A model generated the notes under the pieces. The model saw only the letters and a program-made list of their open reading frames with translations. It searched no databases and was not told where the DNA came from. The position numbers and the translations under genes were made by a program. From assembly GCA_001797415.1 (NCBI GenBank), contig MGPL01000104.1, positions 420 to 11,539 on the forward strand: a DNA stretch of 11,120 bases, given 5' to 3'. Within the stretch, counting starts at the first letter, position 1, and each line of letters starts with the position of its first letter. The stretch comes from Deltaproteobacteria bacterium GWA2_55_10. GTDB taxonomy: Bacteria > Desulfobacterota > GWC2-55-46. This document shows, piece after piece, positions 5,703 to 11,120 of this stretch.

Positions 5703-7124
5703 TTAGATGCTCGCCCTGATCTTCTCTGCCTTCTCCATGGCCTCTTCGATGGTGCCGACCAGGTAGAACGCCTGCTCCGGGATGTCGTCCAGCTCGCCCC
5801 TGGCTATCATCTGGAAGCCCTTGATGGTGTCCTTTACGCTCACGTACTTGCCGGGAGAGCCGGTGAACTGCTCCGCGACGAAGAACGGCTGCGAGAGGAA
5901 CCTCTGGATCTTCCTCGCCCTCGAGACGACCATCTTGTCCTCCTCCGAGAGCTCGTCCATGCCGAGGATGGCGATGATGTCCTGAAGGTCCTTGTACTTC
6001 TGGAGGATAGACTGCACCTGCCTCGCGGTCGAGTAGTGCTCGTCTCCGACGACCTGCGGGTCAAGGATACGCGAGGTCGAATCAAGCGGGTCGACCGCCG
6101 GATATATGCCGAGCTCGGCTATCTGCCTTGAAAGAACTGTAGTCGCGTCCAAATGCGCGAAGGTCGTCGCAGGCGCCGGGTCAGTGAGGTCGTCCGCAGG
6201 CACGTATATGGCCTGGACCGATGTGATGGAGCCCTTTACGGTAGAGGTGATCCTCTCCTGGAGGCCGCCCACGTCGGTGCCGAGAGTCGGCTGGTAGCCG
6301 ACCGCCGAGGGAATGCGGCCGAGGAGCGCCGAGACCTCTGAGTTTGCCTGTACGAACCTGAATATGTTGTCGATGAAGAGGAGAACGTCCTGGTTCTCCT
6401 CGTCCCTGAAGTACTCGGCCATCGTGAGCGCCGTGAGCGCGACCCTTGCCCTCGCTCCCGGGGGCTCGTTCATCTGGCCGTAGACAAGGGCTGTCTTGCC
6501 GAGAACGCCCGATTCCTTCATCTCTTCCCAGAGGTCGTTTCCTTCCCTTGTCCTTTCGCCTACTCCGCCGAAGACCGAGAAGCCGCCGTGCTGCATGGCG
6601 ACGTTGTTGATGAGCTCCATGATGAGAACGGTCTTGCCGACGCCCGCGCCGCCGAAGAGGCCAATCTTTCCGCCCTTCAGGTACGGGGTGAGGAGGTCGA
6701 CGACCTTGATGCCCGTCTCGAAGACTTCCATCTTGGTCGACTGCTGGTCGAATGTCGGGGCGGGACGGTGGATGACGTACTGCTTCTGGCACTCTATGGG
6801 GCCCATCTCGTCGACAGGCTCGCCGATTACGTTGATTATGCGGCCAAGGACCGGCTTTCCTACCGGGACCGTTATGCCAGTGCCCGTATCCCATGCCTCG
6901 GTGCCCCTTACGAGGCCTTCGGTCACGTCCATGGCTATGCACCTTACGGTGTTCTCTCCGAGGTGCTGGGCGACTTCAGTCACCAGGTTCCACTTCTCGG
7001 AGTTTATGCTCGCGTTGGTGACCTTGACGGCGTTGTATAAGGCCGGGAGCTTGCCGGGCGGGAATTCGATATCGAGCACAGGACCTATTACCTGTGTTAT
7101 CTTTCCAATGTTCATCTGAGACAT
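5703..7124 (-). CDS. atpD: ATP synthase F1 beta subunit (catalytic)
   Basis: This 473-residue catalytic subunit of the alpha3-beta3 head makes ATP from ADP and phosphate. The Walker A P-loop GGAGVGKT is at residues 158-165, the catalytic Glu190 in GERTREGND (189-197), the Walker B DVLLFID at 246-252, and the DELSEEDK catch-loop motif is in the C-terminal domain. Start ATG 7124 is fixed by a perfect AAGGAGGT ribosome site (7134-7141, 9-nt spacing). The frame stays open upstream to 7265, but those 47 codons run through a repeat and are not beta sequence. After Walker B, the usual FTQAGSEVSALLGR reads FVQANSEVSALLGR, a mild deviation. Repeats flank the gene on both sides. The strong ribosome site may help match beta to alpha output despite the gaps. 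Confidence 0.98.
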   Translation of the reverse strand: MSQMNIGKITQVIGPVLDIEFPPGKLPALYNAVKVTNASINSEKWNLVTEVAQHLGENTVRCIAMDVTEGLVRGTEAWDTGTGITVPVGKPVLGRIINVIGEPVDEMGPIECQKQYVIHRPAPTFDQQSTKMEVFETGIKVVDLLTPYLKGGKIGLFGGAGVGKTVLIMELINNVAMQHGGFSVFGGVGERTREGNDLWEEMKESGVLGKTALVYGQMNEPPGARARVALTALTMAEYFRDEENQDVLLFIDNIFRFVQANSEVSALLGRIPSAVGYQPTLGTDVGGLQERITSTVKGSITSVQAIYVPADDLTDPAPATTFAHLDATTVLSRQIAELGIYPAVDPLDSTSRILDPQVVGDEHYSTARQVQSILQKYKDLQDIIAILGMDELSEEDKMVVSRARKIQRFLSQPFFVAEQFTGSPGKYVSVKDTIKGFQMIARGELDDIPEQAFYLVGTIEEAMEKAEKIRASI

Positions 7125-7133
7125 CTTAGGAAG

Positions 7134-7141
7134 ACCTCCTT
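7134..7141 (-). promoter_or_regulatory. Consensus ribosome binding site of atpD
   Basis: AAGGAGGT read on the minus strand is a full match to the anti-Shine-Dalgarno, 9 nt before ATG 7124. It decides the atpD start against the in-frame ATG at 7115 and all upstream starts. Confidence 0.9.
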
Positions 7142-7165
7142 GCGGGTATCTGTTGTTTGCGCATG

Positions 7166-7287
7166 CGGCCGCTGAAAAAGTCCATCTGCTGCGTTGGCCT
7201 CGTCGTTCATCACTGCGGCGTACAAGAAGAGTACGCCGCATTCCTCGCTCCTCGACGCCTTGCATATGGAGCTTTTTGAGCAGCCTT
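7166..7287. repeat. Palindromic MITE-like element, copy B (atpG-atpD gap)
   Basis: The left end is CGGCCGCTGAAAAAGTCC; the right end is GGAGCTTTTTGAGCAGCC, giving terminal inverted repeats. The inner dyad is perfect here: TGCGGCGTAC (7214-7223) pairs with GTACGCCGCA (7231-7240) around AAGAAGA. Copy B lacks the CCCCTATTTGAATAGGGG insert found in A and C and reads CTCCTCGACGCCTTGCAT instead, so it may be closest to the original form. It ends about 25 bp before the atpD ribosome site. Confidence 0.87.
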
Positions 7288-7320
7288 GATAAAAATCAAA
7301 GCTTTTCCGCAACCTGCCTG

Positions 7321-8181
7321 TTACTTGAGCGCCTCGGCGCCTCCGATGATCTCCATAAGCTCCTTGGTGATCGCAGCCTGGCGGAGCCTGTTGTATACAA
7401 GGGTAAGGCCGCTTATCATCTGTCCGGCGTTCTTGGACGCGGAATCCATGGAAGTCATACGCGCGCCGTGCTCGCTCGCGGAAGTCTCGAGGAGAGCCCT
7501 GAAGGCCTGCACCTCTACGTACTTCGGCAGAAGGGCCGCCAGAACCCCGCCTTCGGCAGGCTCGTAGAGATAATCGCCCTCTTCGGCCGCCTTCTCGTCC
7601 TTCTCAGGGGCTGAGATGGGCAGGAGTTTCTGCACTACGGGCCTCTGGGTGAGGGCGGATTTGAACTCGCTGAAGATTATGTGCACTTCGTCGAGCTCGT
7701 TCCTCATGTAAGCGCCTATGATGTCGCTGGCTATCTCGGCGGCAGAGCCGTACTGCGGCCTGCCGCTTCCCATGTTTTTCGAATTGATGATCTTGAGCCC
7801 GCGCCTCTTGAAGTACTCGCCTCCGCGCTTGCCTATGGTATAGACGCTCGCCTCGACCGGGCCGCGCTCGCGGAGAAACCTTTCAGCGTTGCGCAGTATC
7901 TGCGAGTTGAAGCTTCCGCACAGGCCCCTGTCAGAGGTGAAGATAAGGAGCCCGACCCTGTTCCCGCCCCTGTTCTCAAGGAGGGGATGGCTGTCGGAAG
8001 AGGCCTTGGACGCGAGAGAGGCTATGAGGTCGAGCATCTTCTCGGCATAGGGCCTTGCGGCCACTATCTCGTCCTGGGCCCTCTTGAGCTTGGCGGCAGA
8101 GACCATCTTCATGGCCTTTGTTATCTGCCGGGTGTTCTTGACCGACTTGATCCTTCTTTTTATGTCCTTAAGACTTGCCAT
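7321..8181 (-). CDS. atpG: ATP synthase F1 gamma subunit
   Basis: This 286-residue rotor shaft couples proton-driven c-ring rotation to the catalytic head. The N-terminal helix (MASLKDIKRRIKSVKNTRQI, then TKAMKMVSAAKLKRAQ) and the C-terminal helix (ARMTSMDSASKNAGQMI, then VYNRLRQAAITKELMEIIGG) are the conserved coiled-coil pair. GLCGSFN at residues 86-92 is the family signature of the Rossmann-like middle domain. Length is normal. Start ATG 8181 is preceded by AGGTGAT (8189-8195) at 7 nt. A repeat copy lies on each side, separating it from atpA upstream (182 bp) and atpD downstream (196 bp). Confidence 0.97.
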   Translation of the reverse strand: MASLKDIKRRIKSVKNTRQITKAMKMVSAAKLKRAQDEIVAARPYAEKMLDLIASLASKASSDSHPLLENRGGNRVGLLIFTSDRGLCGSFNSQILRNAERFLRERGPVEASVYTIGKRGGEYFKRRGLKIINSKNMGSGRPQYGSAAEIASDIIGAYMRNELDEVHIIFSEFKSALTQRPVVQKLLPISAPEKDEKAAEEGDYLYEPAEGGVLAALLPKYVEVQAFRALLETSASEHGARMTSMDSASKNAGQMISGLTLVYNRLRQAAITKELMEIIGGAEALK

Positions 8182-8210
8182 CTATAAGATCACCTGTGGT
8201 CTTTTTTAGC

Positions 8211-8340
8211 AGCAGCTCAAAAAATCCATCTGCTGCGTTGTCTCGTCGCTCGTCGCTGCGACGTACATGAAGAGTACGACTCGCTCCTCACTCCCCTATT
8301 TGAATAGGGGCCTTGCATCTGGAGCTTTTTGAGCAGCCTT
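8211..8340. repeat. Palindromic MITE-like element, copy C (atpA-atpG gap)
   Basis: The left end is AGCAGCTCAAAAAATCC; the right end is GGAGCTTTTTGAGCAGCC. The inner part has CTGCGACGTACATGAAGAGTAC and the CCCCTATT-TG-AATAGGGG dyad shared with copy A. Its ends are well kept, while its inner GTAC dyad is degraded relative to copy B. It ends about 24 bp downstream (in operon sense, upstream in coordinates) of the atpA stop region and about 15 bp before the atpG ribosome site. Confidence 0.86.
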
Positions 8341-8363
8341 AGAATATTTTAAAAACTGCTAAA

Positions 8364-9878
8364 TTATTTACCCTCGGCAACGAACAGCCCGTTAAAGTCC
8401 TCAAGGGCCTTGTTGAGCTTCGCCTTCACTTCGTTGTCTATGGCCTTCTTGGTGCGGATATCGTTCAATATGTCCGCGTGCCTGGACTCGATGAAGGTGT
8501 TAAGCTCTTCCTCGTACCTCTTGAGCGCCGAATTGGGGTATGAGTCTATATAGCCCTGGGTCGCGGCGTAGACGATAAGGACCTGCTTCTCGACCGGGAG
8601 GGGCTTGTACTGGCCCTGCTTCAATATCTCGACGAGCTTGCCGCCCCTGTTGAGCTGCTTCTGGGTGGTCGGGTCGAGGTCGCTGCCGAACTGGGCGAAT
8701 GCCGCGAGTTCCCTGTACTGCGCGAGCTCGAGACGGAGCGTACCTGCGACCGACTTCATGGCCTTTATCTGGGCGCTGCCGCCGACCCTGGAGACCGAGA
8801 GGCCGACGTTGATGGCAGGCCTTATGCCTGAGTAGAAGAGGTCGGTCTCAAGGAATATCTGTCCGTCCGTGATGGAAATGACGTTCGTCGGGATGTACGC
8901 CGAGACGTCGCCTGCCTGCGTTTCGATGATCGGAAGCGCTGTGAGCGAGCCGCCGCCGAGCTTGTCCGAGAGCTTCGCCGCCCTCTCGAGGAGCCTTGAG
9001 TGGAGATAGAATACGTCTCCGGGGTACGCCTCGCGGCCCGGAGGCCTTCTAAGGAGGAGCGAGAGCTGCCTGTACGCGACCGCGTGCTTTGAGAGGTCGT
9101 CGTAGATTATAAGGGCGTGCATGCCGTTGTCCCTGAAGTACTCGCCGATAGCGCAGCCCGTGTACGGGGCTATGAACTGAAGGGGAGCCGGGGAGCTCGC
9201 TGTGGCGGCAACGACGACCGTGTAGTCCATTGCGCCGTGCTCTTTTAGCTTCTCGACTATCTGGGCGACCGTGGACTGCTTCTGGCCGATGGCTACATAG
9301 ATGCAGAATACGTTCTGGCCCTTCTGGTTTATGATGGTGTCGATTGCGACCGTGGTCTTACCTGTCTGACGGTCGCCGATGATGAGTTCCCTCTGGCCCC
9401 TGCCGATGGGTATCATGGCGTCTATGGCCTTGATGCCGGTCTGGAGAGGCTCCTTGACGGATTTCCTGGCGACTATGCCGGGGGCCTTTATCTCGACCCT
9501 CCTGGATTCGTTGCTCTCGATGGGGCCCTTGGCGTCTATTGCCTGGCCCAGGGCGTTTACGACCCTGCCCATGAGCGCCTTGCCTACGGGTATCTCGACT
9601 ATCCTGCCGGTCCTCTTGACCGTGGTGCCTTCTTTGATGGTGTGGTCGCTGCCCAGGATGGCCGCACCGACGTTGTCCTCTTCGAGGTTAAGGACCATGC
9701 CGTAGATGCTGCCGGGGAACTCTAAGAGCTCTCCTGCCATGGCTTTTTCCAGGCCGTATATCCTCGCGATGCCGTCGCCCACCGATATGACGGTGCCGAC
9801 TTCCTGTATGTCAATTTCCTTCTCAAAACCCTTTATCTGGGTCTTAATGAGTTGGCTTATCTCCTCTACCTTGATCAT
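8364..9878 (-). CDS. atpA: ATP synthase F1 alpha subunit
   Basis: This 504-residue subunit alternates with beta in the F1 head and binds non-exchangeable nucleotide. The P-loop GDRQTGKT is at residues 168-175, the Walker B-like LIIYDD at 256-261, and the arginine finger Arg364 in SVSRVGGSAQ. The N-terminal residues 1-20 (MIKVEEISQLIKTQIKGFEK) are the helix that binds delta. Length and motif spacing are normal. Start ATG 9878 lies 3 bp after the atpH stop, with a purine-rich GGGGTGG stretch ahead of it, so translation is probably coupled to atpH. No internal irregularity was seen. Confidence 0.98.
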   Translation of the reverse strand: MIKVEEISQLIKTQIKGFEKEIDIQEVGTVISVGDGIARIYGLEKAMAGELLEFPGSIYGMVLNLEEDNVGAAILGSDHTIKEGTTVKRTGRIVEIPVGKALMGRVVNALGQAIDAKGPIESNESRRVEIKAPGIVARKSVKEPLQTGIKAIDAMIPIGRGQRELIIGDRQTGKTTVAIDTIINQKGQNVFCIYVAIGQKQSTVAQIVEKLKEHGAMDYTVVVAATASSPAPLQFIAPYTGCAIGEYFRDNGMHALIIYDDLSKHAVAYRQLSLLLRRPPGREAYPGDVFYLHSRLLERAAKLSDKLGGGSLTALPIIETQAGDVSAYIPTNVISITDGQIFLETDLFYSGIRPAINVGLSVSRVGGSAQIKAMKSVAGTLRLELAQYRELAAFAQFGSDLDPTTQKQLNRGGKLVEILKQGQYKPLPVEKQVLIVYAATQGYIDSYPNSALKRYEEELNTFIESRHADILNDIRTKKAIDNEVKAKLNKALEDFNGLFVAEGK

Positions 9879-9881
9879 CGT

Positions 9882-10427
9882 CTAAACCACCCCTTCGAGT
9901 ATTTTTTCTTTCATGAGCTCAAGCTGGGTCTTCAGGCTGCCGTCGAGAATCGTGTTCTCGATCTTCAATACCAGCCCGCCCAAAAGCCCTGGGTTGCAGT
10001 TGTAGGTGAGTATGACATCCTTGCCGGTGAGCGCGCTGAGCTTCTTCCTTATCTCCTCGACAAGGGCGGGCTCCAGCTCCGTGGGGGCCTCGACTGAAGC
10101 CCTTATCCGACCGCTAAGTTCGTCTTCGAACTTCGAATAGGCTTCCGAGATGTCATCGAGGAAGCGGATGTTCCTGGTCTGGACCAGTATGGAGAAGAAC
10201 TTGGAGACATGGGGGGAGATGCTTGCCGACGACGCTATGCTCTCCATCAGCGCCTTTCTCTCCTCGAGCTTGTACATGGGGTTCAGGAGGACCTTCTCCA
10301 GCTCGGGGTTTCCCCTGAACATGGCGACGACGCTCCTCAATTCCTTGCCGTACCTGTCCCAGGCGCCTTCTTCCCTGCCTATCTCTATAAGGGCCTTTGC
10401 GAACCTCTTTGACGCGGAACTCTTCAT
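9882..10427 (-). CDS. atpH: ATP synthase F1 delta subunit (OSCP)
   Basis: This 181-residue stator cap joins the b/b' stalk to the tops of the alpha subunits. The N-terminal helical domain (MKSSASKRFAKALIEIGREE to about residue 105, with NPMYKLEERKALMESI and LVQTRNIRFLDDI) and the C-terminal domain (GRIRASVEAPTELEP, LTGKDVILTYNCNPGLLGGLVLKIENTILDGSLKTQL) match the family in order and length. ATG 10427 overlaps the atpF TGA by one base (TGATG), and GAGG lies 8 nt upstream, inside atpF. This is the classic translational coupling of b and delta. Confidence 0.96.
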   Translation of the reverse strand: MKSSASKRFAKALIEIGREEGAWDRYGKELRSVVAMFRGNPELEKVLLNPMYKLEERKALMESIASSASISPHVSKFFSILVQTRNIRFLDDISEAYSKFEDELSGRIRASVEAPTELEPALVEEIRKKLSALTGKDVILTYNCNPGLLGGLVLKIENTILDGSLKTQLELMKEKILEGVV

Positions 10428-11119
10428 CAGTTAAGCCTCAGGTTGTTAAGATATCCTTTTACGAGCCTCTCATGGTCCTCCGGAGAGATCTCTTTCTTCA
10501 ATATCTGTTCAGCCAGCTCTACGGCTGCTTTTGCAGCCTCTTCGCGTATCTCGAGCCTGGCCTTCTTTATTTCCTGCTCGGCCGCTACCTTGGCCTGCTC
10601 CTTGAGCCTCTCGGCTGCCTTGCCTGCCTCCGATATTATGCGGGCCTTTTCAGCCTCGCCCTCGAGCTTGAGCTCGGTGGCTATGCCGGCGACCCTCTTG
10701 TCCAGAAGAGCGAGCTTTTCCCTGTACTCCGAGGCCTTCTTCTCAGCTTCGTTTTTGGCTCTCTGGGCCTCTTCGATCGCGTTCTTTATCTCCGCGCTCC
10801 TCTTGTCCAGTAGCCCGGCCAGGACCTTTGTCCATACGAGGTATGCGCCCACGGCGAGCAGACCGAAGTTAACGAGCTTCCATGCCATGCCAGAGCCTTC
10901 GCCGTGCTCAGCGCCCGTTGACGCCAGCGCGAGCGAAGGCAGAAGGATCGCTATCACGAGGAGCCCGGCAACGGTCCTCTCCAGCACTTTCCCGGCTATC
11001 TCCCTTGCAAGGCTCTTGGCCTCTGTCTTAAGGCCTGAAAGGGCAGCGGACTTGCTGGTCTCTATCTCTTTTCTAATGGAGGAGAGCTCCTTAGCGGCCT
11101 CAAGCCTCGCGGCCTCGAT
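10427..11119 (-). CDS. atpF: ATP synthase F0 subunit b, in one open frame with an upstream b'-like tail (5' end outside window)
   Basis: This is the peripheral-stalk subunit that anchors the F1 head to the membrane. The certain b part has a TM helix (WKLVNFGLLAVGAYLVWTKV), then a long charged coiled coil (DKRSAEIKNAIEEAQRAKNE onward, LAEQILKKEISPED) ending at TGA 10429-10427, which overlaps atpH. Before the TM lies a second hydrophobic stretch, GLLVIAILLPSLALA-S, resembling a signal peptide with an Ala-x-Ala site. Upstream, the same frame stays open to the window edge and encodes a b'-type coiled-coil end (LAREIAGKVLER). So this is either a b'-b fusion, or two proteins whose separating stop was lost or hidden by a sequence error. 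If b starts independently, candidates are GTG 10987 (186 aa, weak AGGGAG 12 nt upstream) and ATG 10888 (153 aa, GAAGG 7 nt upstream). Confidence 0.88.
   Translation of the reverse strand: MEAARLEAAKELSSIRKEIETSKSAALSGLKTEAKSLAREIAGKVLERTVAGLLVIAILLPSLALASTGAEHGEGSGMAWKLVNFGLLAVGAYLVWTKVLAGLLDKRSAEIKNAIEEAQRAKNEAEKKASEYREKLALLDKRVAGIATELKLEGEAEKARIISEAGKAAERLKEQAKVAAEQEIKKARLEIREEAAKAAVELAEQILKKEISPEDHERLVKGYLNNLRLN
10988..11119 (-). other. b'-like C-terminal coiled coil fused in frame to atpF
   Basis: These 44 codons contain no stop and no ATG, GTG or TTG. They encode an Ala/Glu/Lys/Arg-rich helix (IEAARLEAAKELSSIRKEIE, then TSKSAALSGLKTEAKSLA) ending in REIAGKVLER, the usual closing pattern of b or b' subunits (LAxxIAxKILGR). 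In the b'-b-delta-alpha order of delta-proteobacterial operons, this is where the end of b' (atpF', also called atpX or atpG2) is expected. Identification as b' is good; whether it is a separate protein is unresolved. Confidence 0.7.
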
Positions 11120-11120
11120 A

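Noticed and set aside
6340..6420. Altered residues after Walker B in beta (FVQANSEVS instead of FTQAGSEVS)
   Set aside because: Catalytic residues are intact and conservative variation here is tolerated, so it is noted only in the gene entry.
6181..6942. 253-codon open frame on the minus strand
   Set aside because: It is an out-of-frame shadow of atpD, extremely Arg- and His-rich, with no recognisable protein features.
7125..7265. 47-codon N-terminal extension of atpD
   Set aside because: It translates through repeat copy B and the ribosome site into Arg-rich sequence unlike beta subunits. A consensus ribosome site fixes the start at 7124.

Overview
The window is bacterial, moderately GC-rich and almost fully coding. 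Arginine is mostly AGG and isoleucine often ATA in all genes. The gene content points to a Gram-negative, respiring bacterium: a periplasmic c-type cytochrome with an ethylbenzene-dehydrogenase-type haem domain, a protein resembling the C-terminal domain of Myxococcus MXAN_5187, an MCP with the 'AAQAGEHGKGF' type of signalling tip, and an F-type ATP synthase cluster with both b' and b. An uncultivated Desulfobacterota-, Myxococcota- or Nitrospirota-like lineage is my best guess. This is inference from family memory, not from a marker gene.

Positions 1-4685 carry four genes on the + strand. They are the 3' part of a methyl-accepting chemotaxis protein (MCP), an exported multi-haem cytochrome 20 bp behind it, a small MXAN_5187-C-like protein of unknown function, and a five-TM LTA-synthase/OpgB-like alkaline-phosphatase-superfamily enzyme. 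The first two are probably co-transcribed. The last two follow gaps of 111 and 175 bp and may have their own promoters.

Positions 4686-5104 are non-coding and dense in repeats: four arms of the GTCATTGCGAGG/GTCATTCTGAGG family, two perfect palindromes, and an exact 20-bp direct repeat. The direct repeat duplicates the end of the LTA-synthase-like gene on the far side of the block, so about 333 bp appear to have been inserted there. A strong hairpin with T-runs on both strands then acts as a bidirectional terminator between the two convergent transcription units.

Positions 5105-11120 (minus strand) are an ATP synthase operon, read in transcription order as b'/b (atpF), delta (atpH), alpha (atpA), gamma (atpG), beta (atpD) and epsilon (atpC). 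The a and c subunits are not in the window. The b-delta and delta-alpha junctions are tight (1-bp overlap and 3-bp gap). Each of the three wider gaps (alpha-gamma, gamma-beta, beta-epsilon; 182, 196 and 184 bp) holds one copy of the same ~120-130 bp imperfect-palindromic, MITE-like repeat, always in the same orientation.

Two observations stand out. The reading frame of subunit b is continuous with an upstream b'-like coiled-coil tail, with no stop between them. The same palindromic element also sits in all three loose gaps of one essential operon. I found no CRISPR array, tRNA, rRNA, transposase, defence system or obviously new multi-gene system.
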